Notes: a model not told the origin generated them from the letters alone. DNA of 64,000 nt from JASLEW01 sp035544875 (GCA_035544875.1 DASZZP010000050.1:1-64000); one strand, 5' to 3'. Counted from the stretch's first letter, positions 1 through 8,820 are shown. Translations and numbers: made by a program.

Positions 1-140
1 AAACGGCGCTGCGCTGTGGCGGAGGAGGCCTACTCGAAGCATCGATCGGATCGCCCCCCGCAACCCCTCGATCCCCTTCCCACCCCTCCGGGGGGGAAGG
101 GGACGCCCCCTCCCCTGACGCACGGGGGAGTTTCGTCTTA
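1..140 (+). repeat. Dispersed intergenic repeat, copy 1 (cut by left window edge)
   Basis: This is the right-hand part of a repeat found repeatedly in this window. It carries the AAACGGCGCTGCG module, the GAAGCATCGATCGGATCG core, the GATCGCCCCCCGCAACCCC block and the terminal GACGCCCCCTCCCC block. It ends in TTTCGTCTTAG, and the stop codon of rtcB (TTA on this strand, 138-140) lies inside that terminus. It reads in the same orientation as the copy at 54720-54963. The left end is outside the window. Confidence 0.85.
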
Positions 141-1646
141 GTCGTCGGCCGGCGCGCCGTCCTTGAGGACGAAGCGCGCCTCGAGGCGGGCCACTTCCGA
201 GGCCAGGCCGGCCAGGCGCACCGAGCTCAACACCTCTTCGAAGTCCTTGTACGCCGCCGGCGCCTCGTCGAGCGGATAGACCCGCGTGTTGGTGAGGATG
301 TCACGCTCGGCAAACGAGCGGTCGATCGCCTCCTGGTCGAGCTGGCGGATCGCCTGCTTGCGGCCCATGGCCCGGCCGGCGCCGTGGTTGACGCTGTAAA
401 GGGCGAGCGCGGCTCCCGGGTCGGCCACCATCACCGCCGAGCCGGCCTGCGGGTTGCCGGGCAGCAGGATCGGGTGCCCGGTGTCGGCGAACGGCGTCCC
501 GGCGAGCTCCGGATGGCCGGCCGGAAAGGCGCGCGTGGCGCCCTTGCGGTGCACCCACATCGGCAGGCCGTCGACCTTCTCGAGGCGCGCGATGTTGTGG
601 CTGATGAAGTAGACCAGCCGCCCCTTGACGCCGGGAAAGAGCGTCGTGAACGCCTCCAGCACCAGGGCGTTGATCAGCAGGTGGTTCACGGTGGCGAAGT
701 TCGCCCCCAGCGCCATGTCGTCGAGGTAGCAGTCGGCCTCCGGCGTGCCGAGCGGCGCATAGACCAGATGGGGGTCGCCGGCCGGCAGCGGCAGGTGCCT
801 GCGCTCGAACTGCAGGCGCAGCGCCTTGAACTGCCCCTGCGCCAGGTCGTGGCCGAAGCCGCGCGAGCCGCAGTGCGAGAGGAAGCCGACGTGGCGGTCG
901 AGCAGTCCGAACTGCGCCGCCGCCGCAGCAGCGCGCGCCTCGCCGCCGACGTGGACGATCTCGCACTCGCCGAAGTGGTTGCCGCCGCCGTAGGAGCCGA
1001 GCTGGCCGATCTTGTTGCCGAACTGGGGAAAGCCGCCCTTGGCCCGCAGCTCGGCCAGCCGGGCGCGCAGCGCGGCGACCGACCCGTCGTGGCCCAGATG
1101 GTGCGAGTCCTCGCACCGCTCCGGCCAGTCGCGCGGGATGCCCAGCGCCGCGCAGACCTCCGCCGAGGCGCCCTCGGTCACCGCCTCCTCGCCGAGCTGT
1201 TCGCCGACCCGCCGCGCCTTGCGCACGCTGCGCTGCCCCTTGCCGGCGCCGGTCGGCACGCGTTGCTCGATCTCCTCCAGCAGCGCCCGGCGGGTCCGCG
1301 GCTCGGCCATCTCGGCCGCCGGCAGGTCGAACTGCAGCAGGCTCATCGAGCACTTGATGTCGACCCCGACCGGCCCCGGGTAGATGTGGGTCGGCGAGGC
1401 GAGCACGCAGCCGATCGGGGCGCCGTAGCCGCGATGGGCATCCGGGTTGAGCACCAGATCGCTCACTCCGGGCGCGCAGCGCGAGTTGATCGCCTGCTGC
1501 AGGCAGACCTCGTCCAGGGTGCGGCGGATCGGCTCGGTGCCGATCACCCGGATGGGCGGGATCCGGCTGCCCGCGACAGGCAGGATCGCCGTGGCCTCGC
1601 CGGTCGGAATCAAGGCGGAGACGGGACCGGCCGTCTCACTCTTCAT
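138..1646 (-). CDS. rtcB: RNA-splicing ligase RtcB
   Basis: RtcB is a GTP- and Mn-dependent RNA ligase that joins 2',3'-cyclic phosphate ends to 5'-OH ends in RNA repair or tRNA healing. The 502-residue protein shows the family motifs in order: DAHRGYG near residue 69, VDIKC with Asp96 and Cys99 as metal ligands, GGGNHFGE, SHCGSRGFGH, and NHGAGRAMGR with the His that is guanylylated. The usual VDIGCGM is VDIKCSM here, so two glycines are replaced while the Cys ligand is kept. The ATG is preceded by AAGGAG at 1652-1657. The gene is divergent from lysAC, and no archease or RtcA/RtcR gene is nearby. Its stop codon lies in the end of a dispersed repeat. Confidence 0.95.
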   Translation of the reverse strand: MKSETAGPVSALIPTGEATAILPVAGSRIPPIRVIGTEPIRRTLDEVCLQQAINSRCAPGVSDLVLNPDAHRGYGAPIGCVLASPTHIYPGPVGVDIKCSMSLLQFDLPAAEMAEPRTRRALLEEIEQRVPTGAGKGQRSVRKARRVGEQLGEEAVTEGASAEVCAALGIPRDWPERCEDSHHLGHDGSVAALRARLAELRAKGGFPQFGNKIGQLGSYGGGNHFGECEIVHVGGEARAAAAAAQFGLLDRHVGFLSHCGSRGFGHDLAQGQFKALRLQFERRHLPLPAGDPHLVYAPLGTPEADCYLDDMALGANFATVNHLLINALVLEAFTTLFPGVKGRLVYFISHNIARLEKVDGLPMWVHRKGATRAFPAGHPELAGTPFADTGHPILLPGNPQAGSAVMVADPGAALALYSVNHGAGRAMGRKQAIRQLDQEAIDRSFAERDILTNTRVYPLDEAPAAYKDFEEVLSSVRLAGLASEVARLEARFVLKDGAPADD

Positions 1647-1725
1647 CGTTGCTCCTTCGCGGACTTCACGGGCTCTACTCTAGCCGGCTATTTCCGCGGC
1701 GCGCCCGTTCACAGCCCGAACTCGA

Positions 1726-1731
1726 TATTCT
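1726..1731 (+). promoter_or_regulatory. Candidate -10 box of lysAC
   Basis: TATTCT stands 10 bases before the lysAC ATG at 1742, so transcription would begin only a few bases before the start codon. No good -35 is visible. Other genes in the window have the same arrangement (mutS, the TPR gene at 22796, the REC-EAL gene at 48468). Confidence 0.4.
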
Positions 1732-1741
1732 TCCGACGCGG

Positions 1742-4345
1742 ATGAGCGCGCCCTGGGTGGTCCTCAAGTTCGGCGGCACTAGCGTCTCGACGCCCGAGCG
1801 ATGGCGGACGATCGCGGCGCAGGTTGCCCTGCGGGTCGCCGATGGTTTGCGGCCGCTCGTGGTCTGCTCGGCGCTCTCGGGAGTGTCCAACCGGCTCGAA
1901 GAGATCCTCGGTCTGGCGGTCGAGGGAGGGCACGAGGCGGCGCTGGCCGCGATCGCCGACCGCCATCTGGCGCTCGGGGCGGAGCTGGGGCTCCAGGCCG
2001 CGGAGCTGCTGCAGGCGGAGCTCGACGAGCTGCGCCGGCTGACCCTCGGCGCCTCGCTGCTGCGCGATGCCGGCGCGCCGCTCAAGGCGCGGGTGATGGC
2101 GCTCGGCGAGCTGATGTCGACCCGGCTCGGAGCCGCCTACCTCAACGCCCGCGGCATCCCGACCGCCTGGCTGGACGCGCGCACCGCCCTAGCGGCGCGC
2201 GCCGAGCCGCAGGCCCATCTCGCCCGCGCCTACCTGGCAGCCTCGTGCGCCGACGATCGCGACGAGCCGCTGCGGGCGCGGCTGGCCGCCGAGCCGGCCG
2301 CCGCGGTCCTCACCCAGGGCTTCATCGCCCGCAACGGCGCCGGCGAGACGGTGCTCCTGGGGCGCGGCGGCTCGGATACCTCGGCGGCCTACTTCGCCGC
2401 CCGGCTGGGCGCCGTGCGCTGCGAGATCTGGACCGACGTGCCCGGCCTGTTCACCGCCGACCCGACCCTCATTCCTGGGGCCCGCTTGCTGCGCGCGGTC
2501 GACTACGAGGAGGCGCAGGAGCTCGCGACGACCGGCGCCAAGGTGCTCCACCCGCGGTCGATCCCGCCGCTGCGCCGGCACGGCATTCCGCTCCATGTCC
2601 GCTGCACCGACCGGCCCGAGGCGCCGGGCACGGTGGTCTCGAACGCCGGTCCCGACACCGGTCCCCAGGTCAAGGCGATCTCCTCGCGCCAGGGGATCAC
2701 GCTGATCGCGATGGAGACCGTCAGCATGTGGCAGGAGGTCGGCTTCCTCGCCGCGGTGTTCTCCTGCTTCGCCCGTCATGGCCTGTCGGTCGATTCGGTC
2801 TCGACCTCGGAGACCAACGTGACGATCTCGCTCGATCCGGGCGCCAACGCGCTCGAGCCGGCGGCGATCCGCGATCTGCTGCGCGACCTGGCGAGCCATT
2901 GCGAGCCACGGGTGATCGCGCCGGCCGCGTCGCTCTCGCTGGTGGGCTCAGGGATCCGGGCGATCCTGCACGAGCTCGGCCCGGTCCTCGAGGCGTTCGA
3001 GGAGCTCGAGGTCCACATGGTCACGCAGTCGGCGAGCGATCTCAACCTCACCTTCTTCGTCGCCGAGGAGCAGAGCGAGAAGCTGGTCCGCCAGCTCCAC
3101 GGCCTGCTCTTCGGGCAGACCGCGGAGAGTGGCGTTCTGGGGCCGACCTGGAGCGAGCTCGCTGGGGGCGGGGGCGGCGGCAGGCCGGAGGAGCCGCAGG
3201 AGTGGTGGCGGCGCCGCCGCCAAGAGCTGCTGGAGCTGGCGGCCGAGCGGGCGCCGCTCTACGTCTACGATGCCGAGACCGTGGCCGAGGCGGCCGCGGC
3301 GCTGCTCGGGCTCGGCGCGGTCGACCGCGTCCTCTACTCGGTCAAGGCGAACAATCACCCCGGGGTGCTGCGCCTCCTCGGGCAGCTGGGACTCGGCTTC
3401 GAGTGCGTATCGGTGCCCGAGATCGAGCACCTGCTCAGCCTGGCGTCCGGCCTCGACCCGCGGCGCCTCCTCTTCACGCCGAACTTCGCGACCCGCGAGG
3501 AGATCCGGCGCGGCTTCGAGCTCGGGGCGCGGGTGACGATCGACGGCCTCGGCCCGCTCCAATCGTGGCCGGAGCTTTTCGGCGGGCAGGAGATCTTCCT
3601 GCGCCTCGATCCTGGGCGCGGACGGGGGCATCACCCGCACGTGCGCACCGCCGGCGCGCAGTCGAAGTTCGGCGTGGCGCCGGCGCAGCTCGACGAGCTG
3701 GGCGGACTGCTCGCGGCCTGCGGCGCGCGGGTGGTCGGGCTCCACGCTCACGTCGGGAGCGGCATCCTGACCGCCGAGGCGTGGAGCGAGGTGGCGCGCT
3801 TCCTGGGGACCGTCGCCGAGCGCTTCCCGGAAGCGCGGGTGCTCGATCTGGGAGGCGGCCTGGGGGTGCCGGAGCGGCCCGGCCAGCCGCCGCTCGACCT
3901 AGCGGCGCTCGACCAGGGGCTGTCGCGCTTCAAGGCCGCGCACCCCGGCCGCGAGCTGTGGCTCGAGCCCGGCCGCTTCCTGGTGGCGCAGGCCGGCGCG
4001 CTGCTGGCGCGGGTGACGCAAGTCAAGCGCAAGGGGGAGGTGACCTATGTGGGCCTCGAGACCGGCATGAACTCGCTCATCCGGCCGGCGCTCTACGGCG
4101 CCTACCATGCGATCCTGAACCTGTCGCGGCTTGACGAGCCGGCGACGCTCCTGGCCCACGTCGTCGGCCCGATCTGCGAGACCGGCGACATCCTCGGCCG
4201 GTCGCGGCGGCTCGCTCCCGCCGCGCCGGGCGACGTGCTGCTCATCGCCTGCACCGGCGCCTACGGCCGGGTGATGAGCTCGCGCTACAACATGCGCGAG
4301 CCGGCGGGGGAGTGGCTGCTGCCCGCGCCCGGGGACAAAACATGA
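1742..4345 (+). CDS. lysAC: Bifunctional aspartate kinase / diaminopimelate decarboxylase
   Basis: This fusion joins the first step of the aspartate pathway to the last step of lysine synthesis in one 867-residue protein. The N-terminal kinase (about 1-300) has the KFGGTS motif at residue 9, the GRGGSDTSA loop and WTDVPGLFTADP. Two ACT-type regulatory repeats follow (about 315-460) and suggest feedback by lysine or threonine. The C-terminal LysA domain (about 490-867) has the PLP lysine in YSVKAN (Lys535), HAHVGSG, LGGGLG, EPGRF and GPICETGD with the catalytic Cys. The start at 1742 was chosen because the kinase motif begins seven residues later; an in-frame ATG at 1649 would add unrelated sequence. 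Comparable LysA-LysC fusions are known in Xanthomonadales. Confidence 0.93.
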   Translation: MSAPWVVLKFGGTSVSTPERWRTIAAQVALRVADGLRPLVVCSALSGVSNRLEEILGLAVEGGHEAALAAIADRHLALGAELGLQAAELLQAELDELRRLTLGASLLRDAGAPLKARVMALGELMSTRLGAAYLNARGIPTAWLDARTALAARAEPQAHLARAYLAASCADDRDEPLRARLAAEPAAAVLTQGFIARNGAGETVLLGRGGSDTSAAYFAARLGAVRCEIWTDVPGLFTADPTLIPGARLLRAVDYEEAQELATTGAKVLHPRSIPPLRRHGIPLHVRCTDRPEAPGTVVSNAGPDTGPQVKAISSRQGITLIAMETVSMWQEVGFLAAVFSCFARHGLSVDSVSTSETNVTISLDPGANALEPAAIRDLLRDLASHCEPRVIAPAASLSLVGSGIRAILHELGPVLEAFEELEVHMVTQSASDLNLTFFVAEEQSEKLVRQLHGLLFGQTAESGVLGPTWSELAGGGGGGRPEEPQEWWRRRRQELLELAAERAPLYVYDAETVAEAAAALLGLGAVDRVLYSVKANNHPGVLRLLGQLGLGFECVSVPEIEHLLSLASGLDPRRLLFTPNFATREEIRRGFELGARVTIDGLGPLQSWPELFGGQEIFLRLDPGRGRGHHPHVRTAGAQSKFGVAPAQLDELGGLLAACGARVVGLHAHVGSGILTAEAWSEVARFLGTVAERFPEARVLDLGGGLGVPERPGQPPLDLAALDQGLSRFKAAHPGRELWLEPGRFLVAQAGALLARVTQVKRKGEVTYVGLETGMNSLIRPALYGAYHAILNLSRLDEPATLLAHVVGPICETGDILGRSRRLAPAAPGDVLLIACTGAYGRVMSSRYNMREPAGEWLLPAPGDKT

Positions 4346-4636
4346 GCTCGCTCGATCGACACCCATTCCTCGCCCCGGCCGTGCTGATGATGGCGCTGCT
4401 CGCCGCTCTTGGAGCCCGCCCCGTGGCCTCCCAGGCGAGCGCGGCGCCGCTGCCGTCGCTAGCATCCGCGCAAGCAGCAGCTGCGGCGCGACGTGCTCGA
4501 TTCCTGGTTCTACCGCCATAGCGGCTGGACCAGCGTCGGCGGCCAGCTCGGCCGCTCGGCGATCGTCGAGGGGACTGCGGCCCTGTTGCTCAGCACGGTC
4601 TCGTCCCTCGGGGTGGCCGCAGCCGGTGGGGACTAG
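4342..4636 (+). pseudogene. Small secreted protein, probably frameshifted
   Basis: An ATG at 4342 overlaps the lysAC stop (ATGA) and opens a reading frame with a signal-peptide-like start (MSSLDRHPFLAPAVLMMALLAALG). This frame stops at 4521. A second frame, shifted by one, is open from 4463 to the stop at 4634-4636 and reads protein-like (RRDVLDSWFYRHSGWTSVGG and onward). Together they look like one short exported protein broken by an indel, or two fused remnants. I do not recognise the family. Translational coupling to lysAC suggests it was once the second gene of that operon. Confidence 0.35.
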
Positions 4637-4637
4637 T

Positions 4638-5609
4638 CTAGAGCGTGCTTAGCGGGCGCGGGTAGCGGAGGTGCAGCGCGGCAAAGAGCAGGGCGATCAC
4701 CACGAAGATGAAGGCGCTCGCCTCGGGGCCGGCCGGGCCGCCGGTGAGCCACTGCGGTCCGTGGAATAAGGAGTGGAGGAGATGGCCGGGCATGGGCTGG
4801 CCGTCGTTGCCGGTGTTGGGGCCGCCGAAGACGAAGAACGAGCCGTAGTTGTAGGTGAAGTGCCAGCCCATCGCGAGCCAGATGCTGCCGGTCCGGCGCA
4901 CCGACAGGCAGAAGAATAGCCCGATCAGGGTGACCGAAAGACCGTCCATCCAGCTCTCCATCGGCTTGAGGAAGTAGTGCAGGGCGCCGAAGACGAGCGA
5001 CAGCAGCACGGCCGCGCCCCAGAAGCCGAGGCCGCGGGCGAGGGTGAAGAGGCCGTAGCCGCGGAACAGGACCTCCTCGTTGAGGGCGATCAGCAGGCAA
5101 GCGAGCCCCCACAGGGCAGCCGTGACCGCCAGGCCGGCGCCGCCCAGGGCGACCCCGCTCACCGAGTAGCCGCCGGCGGCGGTGATGAGCAGCATCACGA
5201 GGGCGATCGAGAGAGCTCCCCAGAGCGCGCCTTCCCAGAACAGCTTGCCCGGCGGGCGCGGTCCGGCCAGGCCGTAGGCGGCGATCGGCCGGCGCTCGAG
5301 GCGCGACATGACGCCCAGGGCGATCGCCAGCGCGGCGATCGACAGCACTTCCTGCGTGATGACAACCCGCGGCGTCCAGGCCATCTTGGCGATGCCGGGA
5401 TCGAAGCGCAGATAGGTCAAGGTCCCCGCGGCGGCGAGGATGGAGTAGAGGACGACGAAGAGGAGAAGCTGCCACCCCGGCCGCCAGCCGCGGCTCCCCA
5501 CGAACAGCGCCTTCCATCCGCCAGGCGACGGCGCCCGTGGCGCCGACGTCGAAGTCGGCGCCGGCATGCCGCCGCTCGTGCCAGCCGTCTCGGAGCTGGT
5601 CTCGCTCAT
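4638..5609 (-). CDS. CPBP-family intramembrane metalloprotease
   Basis: This 323-residue polytopic membrane protein belongs to the CPBP (Abi/CAAX protease-like, Rce1-related) family of intramembrane proteases. The three family motifs are visible: LNEEVLFRG (Glu178, Glu179, Arg183), FGALHYF (His211) and GWHFTYNY. About eight hydrophobic segments begin after a Pro/Ser/Thr-rich N-terminus of about 30 residues. It lies 9 bases behind the amidohydrolase gene and is probably cotranscribed with it and the PAS gene. GGAAGG precedes the ATG with very short spacing. Substrates cannot be predicted; family members process prenylated or signalling proteins or give bacteriocin immunity. Confidence 0.85.
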   Translation of the reverse strand: MSETSSETAGTSGGMPAPTSTSAPRAPSPGGWKALFVGSRGWRPGWQLLLFVVLYSILAAAGTLTYLRFDPGIAKMAWTPRVVITQEVLSIAALAIALGVMSRLERRPIAAYGLAGPRPPGKLFWEGALWGALSIALVMLLITAAGGYSVSGVALGGAGLAVTAALWGLACLLIALNEEVLFRGYGLFTLARGLGFWGAAVLLSLVFGALHYFLKPMESWMDGLSVTLIGLFFCLSVRRTGSIWLAMGWHFTYNYGSFFVFGGPNTGNDGQPMPGHLLHSLFHGPQWLTGGPAGPEASAFIFVVIALLFAALHLRYPRPLSTL

Positions 5610-5618
5610 CGCCTTCCA

Positions 5619-6959
5619 CTACGCCGGGCGGCGCGGGCGGGTTTCGGCCCCCCCGCCGCGCAGCTCGTTCTTGATCACGCGGCCGCCTTTCATCACCCAG
5701 ACCACGTGGCGCAGGGCGTTGATGTCGGCGAGCGGATCGCCCTCGACCGCGATCAGGTCGGCTTCGAGACCGGGGGCGACGGCGCCGATCCGGTCTTGCA
5801 AGCGCAGGCACTCGGCGGCGAGCGAGGTCGCCGAGACGATCGCCGCCATCGGCCCCTGGCCGCCCTTCTCGACGCGGTAGATGAGCTCTTCGAAGTTGCG
5901 GCCGTGGGAGCCGGCGAGCGCGTCGGTGCCGAAGACGACCTTGAGCCCCGGGGTGGCAAGCGCCTGGCGAAAGATGGCGAGCGCCTTGGGGACCGCCTGG
6001 CGCATCTGCGCGAAGCCCTCGGCGGTGTAGTTGCCGCTGCCCAGGAAATGGGCCTCGTTCTCGAAGTAGTTGCGGAACACGAGATCGATGTTGGGGTCGA
6101 AGCAGGTGCCGTGCTCGGCCATCAGCTGGAGGGTCGCCGCGTCGAGCAGCACGCCGTGCTCGATCGAGGTGCAGCCGGCGAGCACCGCGCGGCGGGCGCT
6201 CTCGATGCCGTGGGCGTGGACCGCCGAGCGCAGGTTGTGGGCGCGCGCCTCGCCGCACGCGGCGTCGAGCTGCTCCTGGGTCAGGGTGGGGCCTCCCCCG
6301 TCGCGGATGCTCTTCGAGGCGAAGATCTTGATCACGTCGGCGCCGTCGGCGGCCCGCCGGCCGACCGCCGCGCGGATCTGCTCGGGAGTGCCGGTCGACT
6401 CGTCGAGCGGCTGCAGCGAGGTCAGGACGCGGGGTCCCGGGATGGTGCCGCGCGCGATCCAGTCGCGCAGGTCGCCGTCTTCCGGCGCGCCGATGCTCTG
6501 CACGGTGGTGATCCCGCCGCGCACCGTCGCGATCGCGTTCTCGACCGCATAGAGCAGGCTCTGGGCAGGCGGCTCGCTCTGGTCGGCGCCCTCGTGCGCC
6601 CGGCCGTTGCGGTCGAAGTGCCAGCCGATGTGGACGTGGGTGTCGATGCCTCCCGGCAGCAGCGTCAGCCCACGCAGGTCGTAGACCACCGGCGCCGGCT
6701 GCGCCGCGGACGGCGGAGCGGCGCTCGCGGGAGCCGCCGCGATGGCTCCGATGAACGCGATGCGCGAGCCGCTCACGGTCACCGTGACGTCATAGCGCAC
6801 ACCGCCCCGGCCGTCGAGGAGCTCGCCGGCACGGATGGCGATCTCGGGGGCGGCCGGCGAGGCGGTCGCGGGCGCGGCTGCCACGGCAGAGGTTGTGACA
6901 GGGCCGCCGGCCGCCAGGGCCGGCAGCAGGACGGCAGCGAGTCTCCAGGCGCTCCTCAT
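5619..6959 (-). CDS. Exported amidohydrolase (imidazolonepropionase/prolidase-like)
   Basis: This 446-residue metal-dependent hydrolase of the amidohydrolase superfamily has an N-terminal signal peptide (hydrophobic stretch and Ala-rich cleavage region within about 30 residues), so it probably acts in the periplasm. Visible metal-site features are DTHVH (His108, His110), DVIKIFAS with the lysine that bridges metals when carboxylated, AVHAHG, SIEHG and FGTDA. The C-terminal beta-sandwich reads GLEADLIAVEGDPL. Its ATG overlaps the stop of the PAS gene (ATGA). The natural substrate is unknown; related enzymes hydrolyse Xaa-Pro dipeptides or cyclic amides. Confidence 0.88.
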   Translation of the reverse strand: MRSAWRLAAVLLPALAAGGPVTTSAVAAAPATASPAAPEIAIRAGELLDGRGGVRYDVTVTVSGSRIAFIGAIAAAPASAAPPSAAQPAPVVYDLRGLTLLPGGIDTHVHIGWHFDRNGRAHEGADQSEPPAQSLLYAVENAIATVRGGITTVQSIGAPEDGDLRDWIARGTIPGPRVLTSLQPLDESTGTPEQIRAAVGRRAADGADVIKIFASKSIRDGGGPTLTQEQLDAACGEARAHNLRSAVHAHGIESARRAVLAGCTSIEHGVLLDAATLQLMAEHGTCFDPNIDLVFRNYFENEAHFLGSGNYTAEGFAQMRQAVPKALAIFRQALATPGLKVVFGTDALAGSHGRNFEELIYRVEKGGQGPMAAIVSATSLAAECLRLQDRIGAVAPGLEADLIAVEGDPLADINALRHVVWVMKGGRVIKNELRGGGAETRPRRPA

Positions 6960-7828
6960 CGGGCCTCTCCTCGGCGCGGCGGCTGGGCGAAGAATTCGGG
7001 CACCGCGGAAGAGGCAAGCGGGCCGCTGGCCAGAAAGCCCTGGTACTCGTCGCAGCCGCGGTTGGCGAGCAGGCTGAGCTGGCTCGCGCTCTCGACCCCC
7101 TCGGCGATGACCTTGAGGCCGAGGCCGTGGGCGAGGCCGATTTCCTGGTCGGAGAGCACCCCTCGCGAGCGGATTTCGTCGACCAGCGCCATCCTCTGCC
7201 GGACGTCGAGATAGTGATCCAGGATGTTTTTGCCGACGCAGTCGCCGCGCGACGGGTAGCCGAGGATGCGGGCGAAAGCGCCGTTGCAGTCGAGGATCGC
7301 GCCGTCGACGGTGGTGCGGAAGACGCCGGCCAGGTTGCGCTCGAAGAGCGTGCGGTAGCGTTCCTCCGAGACCCGCAGCGCTTCGCCGGCGCGGTGACGC
7401 TCGGTGACGTCGCGGAAGCTCCAGACGCGCCCGACCGCCTGGCCGTCCTGGTACTGCGGCATCGAATAGCGCTCGATGACCCGGCCGTCGGCGAACTCGA
7501 GCACGTCGAAGCTCTCGCTCTCCGAATCGGCCTTGCCGTCGCCCCCGAGGAGGCGGTACTCGACGTCGAGCCGGCAGTCATCAGCGGTCGCCTCGCGGCA
7601 GCTTTCGAGCACCCGCAGCTGATCCGCGTGGTGGATGAAGGCGCTCCAGTGCGTCTCTTTCGGCAGCCGGCCGCCCACCAGGCCGATCAGCTCGCGCCCC
7701 CGGCGATTGAGATAGCTGAGCCGCAGGCTCTCGAGGTCGGCCTGCCAGACCACCACGTCAAGGTTGGCGAGCGATGGCCGCCGCGAGATCCGGACGGCGC
7801 GCGCCGCCCTGGTGGCCGACTTCCTCAT
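6956..7828 (-). CDS. PAS-domain protein with a residual C-terminal EAL fragment
   Basis: The 290-residue product has two PAS modules (about 25-160, with the PAC-like GRVWSFRDVTERHRAG, and about 165-235, SEERYRTLFE to GKNILDHYL). The second PAS breaks off at DEIRSRGVLSDQE, and the sequence jumps into the last 50 residues of an EAL phosphodiesterase domain (LAHGLGLKVIAEGVES to GCDEYQGFLASGPL). The rest of PAS2, any GGDEF and the catalytic part of EAL are missing. This looks like an in-frame internal deletion of a PAS-PAS-(GGDEF)-EAL protein, so c-di-GMP hydrolysis is not expected. The ATG at 7828 was chosen because upstream sequence in frame shows no homology. Its stop overlaps the next gene's start. 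Confidence 0.75.
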   Translation of the reverse strand: MRKSATRAARAVRISRRPSLANLDVVVWQADLESLRLSYLNRRGRELIGLVGGRLPKETHWSAFIHHADQLRVLESCREATADDCRLDVEYRLLGGDGKADSESESFDVLEFADGRVIERYSMPQYQDGQAVGRVWSFRDVTERHRAGEALRVSEERYRTLFERNLAGVFRTTVDGAILDCNGAFARILGYPSRGDCVGKNILDHYLDVRQRMALVDEIRSRGVLSDQEIGLAHGLGLKVIAEGVESASQLSLLANRGCDEYQGFLASGPLASSAVPEFFAQPPRRGEAR

Positions 7829-7847
7829 GGAGTGATCCTGGATCAAA

Positions 7848-7853
7848 AGTATA
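7848..7853 (-). promoter_or_regulatory. Candidate -10 box of the PAS/EAL gene
   Basis: Read on the minus strand the sequence is TATACTTTTGATC, nearly the same as TATACTTTTGACC just before mutS at 13503. It lies about 20 bases before the ATG at 7828. A matching -35 is not obvious. Confidence 0.45.
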
Positions 7854-7891
7854 TCGTGGGCCGCCGACCCCCGGCAGGGTGCCGGTCGTGC

Positions 7892-8179
7892 CAGAATCCC
7901 TACAGCCCGTTCGGCTCGGGCAGTTTTCCGGCGCGGCAGAGCCGCGGCGGGCGGGCGCTGGCCGAGATCGCCGCAGCGCGCGGCGTCTCCCCGCACCAGG
8001 TGGCGCTCGCCTTCCTGGTGCGCCAGGCCCCGCTGTTCGCAATTCCCAAGGCGGCGCGCCGCGAGCACGCCGAGGCAAATGCCGCGGCGGCGGCGATCGA
8101 CCTCGACGCCGGCGAGGTGCGGCGAATCGACGAGGCCTTCCCGCGCGGCCGGCGTCAGTCCGGCGTGCCGACGATCTAA
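7892..8179 (+). pseudogene. Aldo/keto reductase, C-terminal remnant
   Basis: About 95 codons match the C-terminal third of an aldo/keto reductase: YSPFG, then LAEIAAARGVSPHQVALAFL, AIPKAARREHAEAN, and a normal end (IDEAFPRG...PTI) with stop at 8177-8179. The TIM-barrel N-terminus, the catalytic Tyr/Lys/His and any start codon are absent. The upstream boundary coincides with the promoter region of the PAS gene on the other strand, so the 5' part was deleted. It is not expected to be functional. Confidence 0.75.
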
Positions 8180-8195
8180 AGGTCGATTTTCGTCC

Positions 8196-8669
8196 TCAGC
8201 TGATGCGGCAGGTCGCCAGGCCGCGCTTCTCCAGGTACTGCTGGTGATAGTCCTCGGCGCGATAGAAGGTCGAGGCCGGCGTGATCTCGGTCACGATCGG
8301 CCGGCGGTAGGTTCCAGCCCGCTCGAGCTTGGCCTTCGAGGCGATCGCCGCCGCACGCTGCTCGGGGGTGTGGAAGAAGATCGCCGATCGATACTGGGCA
8401 CCGACATCAGGGCCTTGCCGATTGAGCGTGGTCGGGTCGTGGTTCTGCCAGAAAGCCGCCAGCAGGTCGTCGTAGGAGACCATGGCGGGATCGAACTCCA
8501 CCTCGACGACCTCGGCGTGCCCGGTCGCGCCCGAACAGACGTCGCGGTAGGTCGGGTTCTCCATCGTGCCGCCGGAGTAGCCGACCGCGGTCGACGTCAC
8601 GCCGGGGAGCTGACGAAAGGCCGCCTCCACCCCCCAGAAACAGCCGGCGCCAAACGTCGCCTTCTCCAT
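8196..8669 (-). CDS. msrA: Peptide methionine (S)-S-oxide reductase MsrA
   Basis: MsrA reduces the S-epimer of methionine sulfoxide in proteins and protects against oxidative damage. The 157-residue protein has the catalytic GCFWG (Cys10), GYSGGT, GHAEVVEVEFDP, HDPTT and the C-terminal HQQYL region. Length is normal for the short form without an MsrB fusion or signal peptide, so it is cytoplasmic. A TATACT box on its strand at 8787-8782 may be its promoter, giving a leader of about 105 bases. Confidence 0.96.
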   Translation of the reverse strand: MEKATFGAGCFWGVEAAFRQLPGVTSTAVGYSGGTMENPTYRDVCSGATGHAEVVEVEFDPAMVSYDDLLAAFWQNHDPTTLNRQGPDVGAQYRSAIFFHTPEQRAAAIASKAKLERAGTYRRPIVTEITPASTFYRAEDYHQQYLEKRGLATCRIS

Positions 8670-8781
8670 GTCTGCCTGCCTTTCTCGCGCCGGGCGCCAG
8701 GATCGGCGCGCCGCCCACTGAGCTGCCGCGCGGCAACGCTACCGTCGCGGCGCCGTCTCGCCGCCGCGCCCTCTTGCGCCG

Positions 8782-8787
8782 AGTATA
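8782..8787 (-). promoter_or_regulatory. Candidate -10 box upstream of msrA
   Basis: TATACT is present on the minus strand in the 151-base gap between the Asd-like gene and msrA. Directly upstream of it (8797-8816) a GC-rich inverted repeat (GGCC...GGCC) could end transcription of the Asd-like operon. The -35 is not clear. Confidence 0.35.
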
Positions 8788-8820
8788 CGCCGCGGTTGGG
8801 CGGCCCTCCCGGAGGCCGGG

